DNA of 64,000 bases from Clostridium sp. UBA1056 (lineage in GTDB: Bacteria; Bacillota; Clostridia; Clostridiales; Clostridiaceae), in NCBI GenBank assembly GCA_002316385.1, contig DCDL01000024.1, positions 1 through 64,000 of the forward strand, read 5' to 3'. Position 1 is the first letter of the stretch. Every line of letters starts with the position of its first letter. The notes below the pieces were generated by a model that was given only the letters and a program-made list of their open reading frames with translations, had not been told where the DNA came from and ran no database searches. A program made the translations under genes and the position numbers. This document shows positions 1 to 8,245 of the stretch, piece after piece.

Positions 1-83
1 AAGCTTCAGAGGGAGTAAAAACCACCTCTAAAGCAAAGAACTCTGTTTATTAATAAGTGGCAAAGCTTAAAAACCTAATTATT

Positions 84-124
84 AAGGAGGTGAAATTAAA
101 GAAATGAATAAAAAGTTCATTTAG
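84..124 (+). promoter_or_regulatory. Candidate leader mini-ORF with consensus Shine-Dalgarno
   Basis: A full-strength ribosome site AAGGAGGTGA (84-93) sits ten bases before a six-codon ORF (104-124, peptide MNKKFI). A short inverted repeat TTTGC/GCAAA follows, and then the acetyltransferase gene starts at 178. An optimal ribosome site spent on a six-residue peptide suggests a translated leader that controls the next gene. This is inference; the ORF may be chance. Confidence 0.3.
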
Positions 125-177
125 ATTTGCGCAAAGGAGCAAATTAGAGATTTTGAGCATAACTTAGGGGGGAAAAA

Positions 178-654
178 ATGAAATTTGAATTTGTAAATAC
201 AAATAGTGATTATGCTAAAGAAATTTTAAATTGGCACTATGAAGGTGAGTATTATTTTTATGATATGGATTTTGATAAAGAAGATTTAGAAGAGTTTTTA
301 GAAAAAATAAAGAGTAATCATTGGGAAAATCACTATGTTGTTTTGAGTGAGAGAAAAGAAGTTATAGGAATGTTTTCGTTTGAATTTAGCGATAATGCAG
401 TTAATATTGGTTTAGGCTTAAGGCCAGATTTTACAGGAAAGGGGGTAGGATATGATTTTGTAGTAGAAGGTATCAATTTCGGAATAAGAAAGTTTAACTT
501 CATAGGTAAATATATAACTTTATCTGTGGCTGCATTTAACAAAAGAGCTATAAAGGTATACGAAGAAATTGGATTTAAAGAATCTGATAGATACATTGAG
601 AACATAAATCAAGAGAAATATGAATTTATTAAAATGACAAAAAAATTATATTGA
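178..654 (+). CDS. GNAT family N-acetyltransferase
   Basis: The 158-residue product has the GNAT fold signature. The acetyl-CoA-binding motif A is LGLRPDFTGKGVGYDFV (around residues 80-96, R/Q-x-x-G-x-G pattern). It is followed by the usual C-terminal N-x-R-A-x-x-V-Y-E-x-x-G-F strand near residues 122-134. Such enzymes move an acetyl group from acetyl-CoA to an amine of a small molecule, peptide or protein in the cytoplasm; the substrate cannot be read here. The start follows a GGGGGG run at the expected distance. It opens a patch of several acetyltransferases and is preceded by a possible leader mini-ORF. Confidence 0.88.
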   Translation: MKFEFVNTNSDYAKEILNWHYEGEYYFYDMDFDKEDLEEFLEKIKSNHWENHYVVLSERKEVIGMFSFEFSDNAVNIGLGLRPDFTGKGVGYDFVVEGINFGIRKFNFIGKYITLSVAAFNKRAIKVYEEIGFKESDRYIENINQEKYEFIKMTKKLY

Positions 655-720
655 AAAATTAATAATCATAAAGTTAAAGATAGAAAGAAAATTTTAATCA
701 ATAAGGGAGAGAAATACAAA

Positions 721-891
721 ATGAAATCTAATAAAAATAAAGATATGAAACAACTTAGGGAAATAAAAGAATTTAAAGAAGTATTAGGTCATAAAAAGTC
801 AAGAGTTACAACAATATTTAACAAATCACAAAATGAAGCTATATACAGTGCGGTTGGATTCAAAGTTTTTACTGCAGAGCATCATCGGTGA
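721..891 (+). pseudogene. Acetyltransferase C-terminal remnant
   Basis: A 56-codon ORF behind AAGGGAGAG. Its last third contains NKSQNEAIYSAVGFKVF, which resembles the closing N-x-x-A-x-x-x-Y-x-x-V-G-F segment of GNAT enzymes, but the acetyl-CoA loop and the rest of the fold are missing. The first 35 residues are lysine-rich and unrecognised. I read it as the fused tail of a lost acetyltransferase between two intact ones. It could still be translated as a small protein. Confidence 0.45.
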
Positions 892-940
892 TGCCAAGTA
901 TAGCTTTAAAATCTATTAGAGAAACAGGAGGAATTTTATA

Positions 941-1480
941 GTGATTTATCATGAAGATGGGAGAATTAAGATAAGAGATATAGAACAAGAAGATATAATT
1001 AACTTATTTTCTTGTAGAATTGATAAGGAAATTAATAAGTATGATCCAAGACCAATACCAAGCAATAGTAAGGAGTTAATTCAAGAATGCAGAATCTATT
1101 GCAATAACTTTGAAAGAAATGTAATCAATGATAATAAAGAAGATAGGATGTATAGGTATTTTATAGTTACTGACAATGAAGAGAATTTTATAGGGTTTGT
1201 TAATTTCTTTAGTATAGACACAGTAGTAAAGCAAGGTGAAATGGGAGTCACTATAGGTAATAAAAGATATTGGAGAAAAGGTATAGCTTATGACTCTATA
1301 AGAGTTGCTATGAACTATATATTTAACAACATGGATATCAACAGAATATATGTAGAAATTGAAGAAAATAACAAGCCATCATTAGCTTTATTTAATAAAT
1401 TAGGCTTTAAAAAATGTGATGAGTATTTGGAAGATGAAGAATTTAAATTTATAGTAATGGATATTAAATCTTATAAATAG
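941..1480 (+). CDS. GNAT family N-acetyltransferase (RimJ/RimL-like)
   Basis: The 179-residue product starts with GTG, seven bases after AGGAGG. It shows a motif A of the form MGVTIGNKRYWRKGIAYDSI (around residues 102-121) and the C-terminal EENNKPSLALFNKLGFKKC block (N-x-x-S-x-x-L-x-x-K-x-G-F) of RimJ/RimL-type acetyltransferases. These acetylate N-termini or small molecules using acetyl-CoA; the substrate is unknown. It is not closely related in sequence to the neighbour at 178, so the cluster is not a simple tandem copy. Confidence 0.88.
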   Translation: MIYHEDGRIKIRDIEQEDIINLFSCRIDKEINKYDPRPIPSNSKELIQECRIYCNNFERNVINDNKEDRMYRYFIVTDNEENFIGFVNFFSIDTVVKQGEMGVTIGNKRYWRKGIAYDSIRVAMNYIFNNMDINRIYVEIEENNKPSLALFNKLGFKKCDEYLEDEEFKFIVMDIKSYK

Positions 1481-1592
1481 TAGAAGAATTAAGTTTGTTA
1501 GGCCAATAAATTTAAAGGAAACTCCTCTTCACTTTGTTGAAAGGAGTAAGTCCTAATAACCAATGGAGTATCACTTAAGGAGGTGAAGTTTT

Positions 1593-1628
1593 ATGACACC
1601 TAATTACAAGGCGATGTTTTTAAATTAG
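1593..1628 (+). promoter_or_regulatory. Candidate leader peptide ORF
   Basis: An 11-residue ORF (MTPNYKAMFLN) follows a consensus ribosome site, TTAAGGAGGTGA, at 1575-1586. It ends 20 bases before the second upstream ORF at 1649, which has its own AAGGAGG. The pairing of a perfect ribosome site with a very short ORF ahead of a structured gene start is typical of translated leaders, but this has only been read by eye. Confidence 0.4.
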
Positions 1629-1648
1629 TAAAGGAGGAAAATAGTACT

Positions 1649-1780
1649 ATGATTAAAACATTGCCAAGAATATTTAATATATTTAACTATCTTCCTCTAA
1701 GGATTAGAAAGGAAGAGGAAGATGGAAAGAGAGTTAAAGGTATTAAAGATAAATTGGAGTTTAAAAGAGTGTGGTCCTAA
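1649..1780 (+). CDS. Upstream ORF overlapping the zinc-ribbon/S4 gene
   Basis: A 43-codon ORF in a different frame from the gene at 1722, which it overlaps by 59 bases. It has a strong ribosome site (AAGGAGG at 1631-1637, about 11 bases upstream). The product is basic and unrecognised. Translation through it would pass over the hairpin that buries the ribosome site of the downstream gene (1689-1723), so its likely role, if any, is regulatory rather than enzymatic. Confidence 0.35.
   Translation: MIKTLPRIFNIFNYLPLRIRKEEEDGKRVKGIKDKLEFKRVWS
1689..1723 (+). promoter_or_regulatory. Hairpin sequestering ribosome site and start codon
   Basis: Bases 1689-1698 (ATCTTCCTCT) are perfectly complementary to 1714-1723 (AGAGGAAGAT), leaving a 15-base loop. 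The right arm holds the purine-rich ribosome site and the first two bases of the ATG at 1722. Together with the two upstream ORFs this looks like translational attenuation; no experiment is implied. Confidence 0.5.
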
Positions 1781-2246
1781 TGAGGAGTTAAGATATTGTC
1801 ATAACTGTGGTAAGAAAGTTATATTTATAGATTCTCTCATAAGAAGAGAGAATGCCAATGGAAAAAATATAAGCAGATATGCCATATATAAATGTCCTCA
1901 GGATCACACATGGAATAAAAAACTTGCAGATTTTAAAAGTAAACCAGATATGGAAAATATTCCACATAATCTTGAGAAGGTTGAAAACTGTATAGAAGTA
2001 ATTAATTTGCAAGAAACAATTGAGAAAGGATATGACAAAATAGAGATTCAAGTTATTTGCTTTCGAGCTAAGATTAGAGTAGATAAGCTTTTATCAAATA
2101 ATATATATGATTTAACCAGAAGTAAAATTGAAAGAGCTATAAGGATGGGAGTAATTACTTTAAATGATCATGAAACTGAATGTAAAACTACAATAAAATC
2201 TGAAGCTAGTATAGATATTGATTTGAAAAATATAAGCAATATCTAG
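1722..2246 (+). CDS. Zinc-ribbon protein with S4-like C-terminal domain
   Basis: The 174-residue product has a putative zinc ribbon in its N-terminal half: a CHNC knuckle at residues 26-29, then KCPQDH around 57-62. Its C-terminal part (about 117-170) contains IRVDKLLSNNIYDLTRSKIE followed by VITLND, resembling the R-x-D-K-x-L...SR-x-x...G-x-V-x-V-N core of S4 RNA-binding domains. That suggests an RNA- or ribosome-associated role, but I do not recognise the family. The start at 1722 lies in a hairpin and follows two short ORFs. A hairpin lies just downstream at 2268-2309. Confidence 0.7.
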   Translation: MERELKVLKINWSLKECGPNEELRYCHNCGKKVIFIDSLIRRENANGKNISRYAIYKCPQDHTWNKKLADFKSKPDMENIPHNLEKVENCIEVINLQETIEKGYDKIEIQVICFRAKIRVDKLLSNNIYDLTRSKIERAIRMGVITLNDHETECKTTIKSEASIDIDLKNISNI

Positions 2247-2267
2247 TATGAGATTGAAGTTAAATTT

Positions 2268-2309
2268 TATATAGTTCCATATATAAACATTTATCTATGG
2301 AACTATATA
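2268..2309 (+). terminator. Hairpin after zinc-ribbon gene
   Basis: Arms 2268-2281 and 2296-2309 are perfect 14-base inverted repeats around a 14-base loop. The run of T after it is weak (AATATTT), so it may be a terminator or an RNA-stabilising hairpin. Confidence 0.5.
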
Positions 2310-2316
2310 AATATTT

Positions 2317-2361
2317 AACATTTTAAAAAGTTTTCTTTATACATTTTAAAATGTTAAAATG
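2317..2361. repeat. AT-rich ACATTTTAA motif cluster
   Basis: Contains ACATTTTAAAAAGTT (2318-2332) and ACATTTTAAAATGTTAAAATG (2341-2361, an overlapping palindrome; described as arms ACATTTTAA and TTAAAATG). Near-identical elements recur at 37097-37166. They may be operator sites for a common regulator, or simple AT-rich drift. Confidence 0.35.
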
Positions 2362-2418
2362 CTCAATATACAAGCGCATATGTTGATATTTCTAACAAAA
2401 ACAAGGAGGAAATAATCT

Positions 2419-2522
2419 ATGAAATTTGAAAAGTGGTCAAAAGATATATTGAATTATTCATTATACCACCTTATTCAAATGTAGATTTAATACTAGAAAG
2501 ACTTAAAGAAATCAGAAAGTAG
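2419..2522 (+). pseudogene. Short frameshifted gene remnant
   Basis: A ribosome site AAGGAGG precedes an ATG (2419) that opens 21 codons ending at 2484. An overlapping frame continues with IPPYSNVDLILERLKEIRK and stops at 2522, like the natural C-terminus of a larger protein. I read it as a start and an end of one gene joined by deletion and frameshift. The original family is not recognised. Confidence 0.3.
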
Positions 2523-2535
2523 GTAATAAAATAAT

Positions 2536-3204
2536 ATGAGTGAAAATTATGAAATAGAAGAAATGGGGAGCTTTTTCAATTTAAGGGCCGAAGGATATGA
2601 AAAGCATATGGAAGACGCCATAAATTCATTTGAAGAATACTACAAGTTAGTTTCTTCTACGCTAGAATACACTGAAGATGCTATTGAAATTTTAGATTTA
2701 GGATGTGGTACAGGCCTTGAGTTAGAAGAAATATTCAATAAGGCGCCTAATGCTAGAATAACTTGTATGGACCTATCAGAAGAAATGCTAAAAATTCTTA
2801 AAGAAAAATATAAGGATAAATTGAATCAAATAAATATAGCTATTGCCTCTTACCTAGAAGAAGACTTCGGTATAAAGAAATATGATTATGTGTTTGGAAT
2901 AATGACTATGCATCACTTCTTATATGATGAAAAGTTAGATATTTATAAAAAGATTAAATTAGCTTTGAAGGATGATGGAAGTTATATAGAGGGTGATTAT
3001 GTGGTAAGTAAATACTATGAAAAAAAGTGGCTTAAACAAAGAGTTGACTTATTAAAAGAACAAGGTGATGAAAAAATTAAACTTTATCATATAGATATTC
3101 CTTTTACATTAACTACACAAAGAAGGCTATTCAAAGAAGCAGGTTTTAAAAGTCTTCATATTATCTTTGAAAAAGGTGAGCACTTAATTTATGAGGTAAA
3201 GTAA
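2536..3204 (+). CDS. Class I SAM-dependent methyltransferase
   Basis: The 222-residue product has the Rossmann methyltransferase signature. Motif I is ILDLGCGTGLELEEI (near residues 52-66), followed by the acidic end of strand 2, ITCMDLSEEML (near 75-85). Motif IV is KYDYVFGIMTMHHF near 116-129. It should transfer a methyl group from S-adenosylmethionine to an unidentified small molecule. The ribosome site is weak. It follows a gene remnant with no terminator visible between them. Confidence 0.85.
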   Translation: MSENYEIEEMGSFFNLRAEGYEKHMEDAINSFEEYYKLVSSTLEYTEDAIEILDLGCGTGLELEEIFNKAPNARITCMDLSEEMLKILKEKYKDKLNQINIAIASYLEEDFGIKKYDYVFGIMTMHHFLYDEKLDIYKKIKLALKDDGSYIEGDYVVSKYYEKKWLKQRVDLLKEQGDEKIKLYHIDIPFTLTTQRRLFKEAGFKSLHIIFEKGEHLIYEVK

Positions 3205-3408
3205 AATAATTAATACAAAGTCGTTTATATTTTACTTATACAATATAAGAATATAAGAGAAAAATGGGTAGGGATTACTTATTTTTAAACTGTAACTAAC
3301 ACCTATAATTTAAAACTGTATAAAAATAGTAGACAAGAAATGTTAGTCATAAGATAAACTTAATTGAAAATTTGGTATCGCAATAATCAATTGAAAGGGG
3401 TGATGACT

Positions 3409-4152
3409 ATGAAGTTACCATTGAAAGATTACTTTGAGTTATTATATAAGTATTTAAAAAGACAAAAATTTATGGTAATCCTATTATTCTTTATATTAGT
3501 TATGAACTTAGTGATACAGTTAGTGAATCCGCAGATATTGAGATATTATATTGATGCTGTAACACAAAATGAAGGAATTGAAAATTTATTAATAGCAGCC
3601 TTATTATTCATAGGCTTTGGAATTATAAGACAAGTATTTAAAATTGTATCTACTTATATTAGTGAAAAGGTTGGATGGACAGCAACTAATGCATTAAGAA
3701 GTGATTTAATAAAGCATTGTATAAATTTAGATATGGATTTTCATAAAGCTCATCAATCAGGAGAAATGCTTGAAAGAGTTGATGGAGATATAAATGCATT
3801 ATTTAGCTTTTTCTCTACTTTTGTATTACAATTGCTATCTAATCTAGGACTTTTGATAGGAATAATTTTATTGCTTTATAGAGAAGATTGGAGAATTGGA
3901 TTAACGTTAACGGTGATTGCTATTTTAGACATGGTAGTAATGAAATATATAGAGAAAAAATCATTAAAGCATTGGGAGAAATCAAGAGCATATAATGCTC
4001 AGTTATATGGATTTTTAGGGGAGCAAATTACTAGTGTAGAGGATATAAACACTTGTGGTGCTAAAAATTACACTATGAATAGTTTATATAAGCTATATAG
4101 AAAGATGCTACCTATAGAAGTAAAAGCATCTTTAGGACATTATTATATGTAG
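3409..4152 (+). pseudogene. ABC exporter membrane domain, interrupted by in-frame stop (part 1)
   Basis: The start at 3409 is preceded by AAAGGGG with eight bases spacing. The reading frame encodes the first transmembrane segments of a type I ABC exporter (for example VILLFFILVMNLVIQLVNPQ), then meets TAG at 4150-4152. The same frame continues after that stop to about 4377 with convincing exporter sequence: IVNIIVFALGNAAALIL, then SPLEEIRSQMQRLQ and RVKELL. So this is a point nonsense mutation inside a real gene. The ATP-binding domain expected after RVKELL is absent; the frame runs straight into the middle of another exporter membrane domain. Confidence 0.85.
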
Positions 4153-4367
4153 ATAGTTAATATAATTGTTTTTGCCTTAGGAAACGCTGCTGCACTAATA
4201 CTTTCAGCATATTTTTATGGAAATTCATTAATAACTTTTGGAACTGTATATTTAATATTTTATTATGTGGAGCTTATGGCTAGTCCTTTAGAGGAGATAA
4301 GGTCACAAATGCAAAGGCTTCAAAGATCAGAAGCCAGTATTAAGCGTGTAAAGGAGCTTTTACTAGG

Positions 4368-5120
4368 TCAATTATTATAGCTATTGGGGGAAGAGTAGAT
4401 GCCAACCATAGATTTTCTATGAGTGCACTACTTAGAAGAAATCTACTAGAGTGTATTCTAAATAATCCACTAATTGAGAACAAAACTTCCTTAGGAGAGT
4501 CTATGAACTGTTTTAGAGATGATATAGGGGAGATTGAAGATGTTATAAGCTTTACTTTAGATATAATGGGAGATGGATTATTTGCTTTAGGTGCATTAAT
4601 TATTTTATTAACTATAAATGTAAAGGTGACGTTGTTTATTTTTGCTCCTCTAGTTGTAGTTATAATATTATCACAAAAAGCTATGAAATATATCTCAAAA
4701 TATAGAACAACTGCTAGGGAAGCTACAGGGGATGTATCTGGAGCAATAGGAGAGATATTTAATGGAATACAAGCTATAAAGATATCAGGTAGTGAAGAAT
4801 ATATTATCGATAATCTAAATAGTCTCAATGAAAAAAGAATGAAGTATATGGTAAGAGATAAGATTTTTGTAAACATTATGGATGCTATATATGAGAATGC
4901 TGTAACTATTGGGACTGGATTCATATTGCTATTAACAGGTAGATATATGTTAGAAGGAAGTTTTTCCGTAGGAGATTTTTCACTATTTGTATATTATCTT
5001 CCCTTTGTAGCTGACTTTGCTGGTTTTCTTGGAGAAATTTTTGCTAGATATCAGCAAGGAGGAATTGCCTTTAAACGAATGTTTAAGTTATTGGATGGAA
5101 ATATGGAGAGGAGCTATTAG
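4368..5120 (+). pseudogene. ABC exporter membrane domain fused by deletion (part 2)
   Basis: From about 4368 another frame gives SIIIAIGGRVDANHRF, then LLRRNLLECILNNP. These are typical of the middle of a second exporter half (intracellular loop 1), with no N-terminus or start of its own. A deletion of roughly one kilobase would explain the join: it removed the nucleotide-binding domain of the first gene and the first helices of the second. The frame continues through the remaining helices to MFKLLDGN and then stops at 5118-5120 because of a further frameshift near 5100-5112. Confidence 0.85.
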
Positions 5121-5902
5121 CACATAATTCATTACAGCTAAAAGGAGAATTAATTGATGAAGAGGTTAAACAACAGAATCATACAGAGTTAAGATCTCTG
5201 AAAATTAAGAATTTAACCTATATGTATAATGAAACCAATGGTATAAAAAATATAAATTTTACGATAAATCAAGGTGAGTTTGTAGTATTTACAGGAAGGA
5301 TTGGTGCTGGAAAGACAACTCTTATTAAATCTATTTTAGGTATGCTTCCTATGGATGATGGAAAAATCTATTTTAATAATGAAGAAGTTGAGAAAAATAG
5401 TGAAAAATTTGTTCCTCCAAGGGTAGCTTATACATCTCAGAATCCCAACCTATTTAGTGATACTATCAAAAACAATGTTCTTTTGGGCTTAAAGGAGGAA
5501 AAAGAAAACTTAAATCAAGCCATATATTCTGCTGCTCTGGATAGGGATATTAGTAACTTTAAGGATGAAGTGAATACTGTAATAGGTTCTAAAGGAGTAA
5601 AGCTTTCTGGAGGGCAAAGACAAAGGGTTGCTGTGGCAAGGATGTTTGCAAGAAAGGCTGATTTATATATTTTTGATGATATATCTAGTGCTTTAGATAT
5701 AGAAACTGAAATAAAGCTTTGGGATAGAATGTTTGAAAGAAAAAATATAACTGCCATGGTAGTTTCTAATAGACATGTGGCCTTAAAAAATGCAGATAAA
5801 ATTTTAGTTATGAAGGATGGAAAAATTGAAGGGGAAGGAAAGCTTGAATACCTTCTTGAAACTTGTGAAGAAATGAGGCAGATATGGGGTCTTGAGGCTT
5901 AG
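5110..5902 (+). pseudogene. ABC exporter ATP-binding domain (part 3, frameshifted)
   Basis: Just before the stop at 5118 the shifted frame resumes with EELLAHNSLQLKGEL and leads into a complete nucleotide-binding domain: Walker A GRIGAGKTTL, Q-loop YTSQNPNLF, signature LSGGQRQRVAVARMF, Walker B DLYIFDDISSALD and a C-terminal histidine switch in SNRHVAL. The D-x-D-D variant (DDISS, Asp where most exporters have Glu) is worth noting. An isolated ORF from the ATG at 5222 could be translated but would lack its membrane partner. The family is multidrug/peptide export; the substrate is unknown. Confidence 0.85.
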
Positions 5903-6000
5903 GGAGTAGTTTTAAATTATTATGGTTTAGTATAAGATAGGAATTCTTTGGGAATAGTAGGTTTGAATAATTAAATTTGTTGTATATGGAGGAGAAATAC

Positions 6001-6738
6001 GTGAGCATAGAAGTAACAAAATTTTATTTAGCTATTATTCTTATAGGATTTCTAACTATTCTTTGGCATAAATCATATCATCTTACTAAGGACAATGATT
6101 TAGAAGAGAAAATAGATTATCTAAAAGAAAACTTTGGATATCCAAAATCAAACTTTATTTTACCCGTTGAATTAAAGAAACTTTTATTAGATAGAAATTT
6201 TGATCCCATGTCCATAAGGAAGTTAGTTAGTTGTATCATGGAACATTTGAATATTTCTATGTTTGGAGTAGATGTAATTATAGAGTATAATGATGATAAT
6301 TTACATATCACTGATAATAGTGATAAAAACTATAGTAAATTTATCAGAGATGAAAATGAAATACGACTAAATATAAAGTCATATTATGCATTAGAGCATA
6401 TAGTAACTTTAACTAGTTATCAATGCATCTATTATTATATTAGTTGTAGTGATATTAATATAAGTAATAATCCATGTAGAGAAACTCTTTTAGAAATTGC
6501 TGCTATATATTTAGGGTTTGGTAATTTTACATCAAGAGCTCATACTCCTATTGAAAGAATAGTGGAGGAGAGGGCGGAAGGTAATATGAGAGTTATTACT
6601 AAAGAAGTATCAATTATAGGGCATCTCAATGCTATTGAGATAAATTATGTTATTAATAGGGTTAGTGAATTAAAATTATTAAGTATTGTAAAAGATAGAA
6701 ACATGAACAGGAGCTTAATTAGCAAGAAGAATATATAG
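6001..6738 (+). CDS. Membrane-anchored protein of unknown function
   Basis: The start is taken as GTG at 6001, seven bases after TGGAGGAG; an upstream ATG in the same frame overlaps that ribosome site. The 245-residue product begins with one hydrophobic helix (FYLAIILIGFLTILW, residues 7-21) and is otherwise soluble and mixed-charge with no motif I recognise. The single anchor predicts a large cytoplasmic or extracellular domain. A strong bidirectional terminator follows. Not assigned to any family. Confidence 0.6.
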   Translation: MSIEVTKFYLAIILIGFLTILWHKSYHLTKDNDLEEKIDYLKENFGYPKSNFILPVELKKLLLDRNFDPMSIRKLVSCIMEHLNISMFGVDVIIEYNDDNLHITDNSDKNYSKFIRDENEIRLNIKSYYALEHIVTLTSYQCIYYYISCSDINISNNPCRETLLEIAAIYLGFGNFTSRAHTPIERIVEERAEGNMRVITKEVSIIGHLNAIEINYVINRVSELKLLSIVKDRNMNRSLISKKNI

Positions 6739-6741
6739 AAA

Positions 6742-6792
6742 CCTAAAATGGATGATATTATTAAAAACTTAATTAATATCATCCATTTTAGG
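6742..6792. terminator. Bidirectional terminator
   Basis: Long inverted repeat with arms around 6742-6759 and 6775-6792, between two convergent genes. Confidence 0.85.
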
Positions 6793-6822
6793 CTTTGTGT
6801 ATTGAGTTAAATATAATATATT

Positions 6823-7356
6823 TTATAAGATATATTCCATATGACAATCAAAGGGCTCAAGATTATATAACTTTTTATTTACTTCTTTAGTTAACACACA
6901 ATCTATACCTCTATAAAAGTTTTGAGCATTTTCACAAGACGATGCAGATATATAGATTTTTCTAGCCTTTAATTCTCTAGCTTTGTGAGTACACATGTTA
7001 AATAGTGTTTTTCCAATACCTTTATGACGGTAGTTATTTGTAATGTGAAGATTAGATAATTGAATATATTGGTTTTTACTTCCAAAGAATTCATTTTCTA
7101 ATGAAGCAAATCCTACTAATTTACTTTCATCAAAGGCTGCAAAAACTGAGCCACCTTTTTCTAAGGTAGATTTTAATTCATTACATATTGATAATAAATC
7201 ATTATTATCCCAGTTCTCTTCATAATAGATATCTTTTAGATATTCACTTCCATCTTCTCTTAATCTCCAAGCTCTATATATTTTCTCATGTCTATCAAAA
7301 TCCTTCAATAGTTCAGGAACTAAGTCAGTTATTTTTAGTTCTTTATATATCATCAT
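6823..7356 (-). CDS. GNAT family N-acetyltransferase
   Basis: The 177-residue product carries the acetyl-CoA motif LHITNNYRHKGIGKTLFNM (around residues 101-119, R-x-x-G-I-G). A strand follows reading KIYISASSCENAQNFYRGI, which matches the GNAT S-x-x-x-A-x-x-F-Y-x-x-x-G element. An upstream AAAGGA supports the start; a second ATG directly after the first is possible. It likely acetylates a small amine; the substrate is unknown. It converges on the unknown gene at 6001 across a shared terminator. Confidence 0.87.
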   Translation of the reverse strand: MMIYKELKITDLVPELLKDFDRHEKIYRAWRLREDGSEYLKDIYYEENWDNNDLLSICNELKSTLEKGGSVFAAFDESKLVGFASLENEFFGSKNQYIQLSNLHITNNYRHKGIGKTLFNMCTHKARELKARKIYISASSCENAQNFYRGIDCVLTKEVNKKLYNLEPFDCHMEYIL

Positions 7357-7386
7357 TTATTTCCTTTCATAACTTATATTAATAGA

Positions 7387-7998
7387 TTATTTATTATCTA
7401 GGATATCCAGATGAGATAACTTATTTGTATAAATTATTTTATAACAATAGCTAGTTATCTGCCAGTGGTGTATTCCAGTATCCCCTGTAGATATAAACAT
7501 TCTTGAATTTAAAGGGAGCTCTAAAAAGCTTCTAAAGAGCATATTTATTATGCCACCATGAGCTACAATAACTACAGTGGAATCATAGTCATTTTCACTA
7601 ATTATTTTGGATAGTATTGACTCAGCTCTAGACCTAAATTCTATCATACTCTCCATTCCATGAATGGAGGTGTGAAGCCATCTTACGGAAGGCTCGGGAT
7701 AACGTTTATTTGCTTCTTCTCTAGATAAGCCCGCTAATAATCCATTATTAAATTCCATAAGTTCATCTTCATATGTAATAAGAACATTAGTTAAGCTAGA
7801 TAGTAATTTAGCAGTTTCACTAGCACGTTTTAATGGACTAGAATAAATTTTATTAATATTATAATTAGATGATACAAAATTTGCCATGGATAAAGCCTGT
7901 TTACGTCCAAGCTTTGTTAAAGAGAAATCTGCCCTCCCTTCATGTACGTTTAATATATCTGCTTCCGATTGTCCATGTCTGGTTACAATAATATTCAA
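7387..7998 (-). CDS. Histidine phosphatase superfamily protein
   Basis: The 203-residue product begins with the catalytic VTRHGQSEAD (RHG motif near residue 8, whose histidine is phosphorylated in this superfamily). Downstream are SSPLKRASETA (the second conserved arginine) and VVIVAHGGIINML (catalytic second histidine, near 145-157). Members dephosphorylate sugar phosphates, nucleotides or cofactors such as alpha-ribazole phosphate; no cobalamin genes are nearby, so the substrate stays open. The start is TTG, about ten bases after GGGGGG. Confidence 0.87.
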   Translation of the reverse strand: MNIIVTRHGQSEADILNVHEGRADFSLTKLGRKQALSMANFVSSNYNINKIYSSPLKRASETAKLLSSLTNVLITYEDELMEFNNGLLAGLSREEANKRYPEPSVRWLHTSIHGMESMIEFRSRAESILSKIISENDYDSTVVIVAHGGIINMLFRSFLELPLNSRMFISTGDTGIHHWQITSYCYKIIYTNKLSHLDILDNK

Positions 7999-8245
7999 AT
8001 TAATAGTTCCCCCCTAATAGTAACAATATATTATAAAATAATTATATTATATAAATAGGATGAATTATGTGAATTTTTGGTTAAAGATAGCTGGAGTTAA
8101 GTGGAGAATCTATGTGACTGGATAATAGTAGGATAAAATATGTAATTATACATTATTATAGAATCATAGGAACTGTTCCACTATGAAAAAATCATGAATT
8201 TTATGGTATACATAAGTAATAGCAGAGTTATAAGGAGTGATACTA

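Noticed and set aside
4340..4924. A 194-codon ORF on the minus strand opposite the ABC exporter
   Set aside because: Its plus-strand counterpart carries recognisable exporter sequence; the minus translation has no motif and no ribosome site.
1..7400. Accessory patch taken as a prophage or integrative element
   Set aside because: No integrase, phage structural gene, attachment repeats or tRNA boundary; only scattered GNAT and exporter genes.
8166..8187. Imperfect inverted repeat upstream of the CAP gene (CATAG...CTATG)
   Set aside because: Too short and bulged to call an operator or terminator with confidence.
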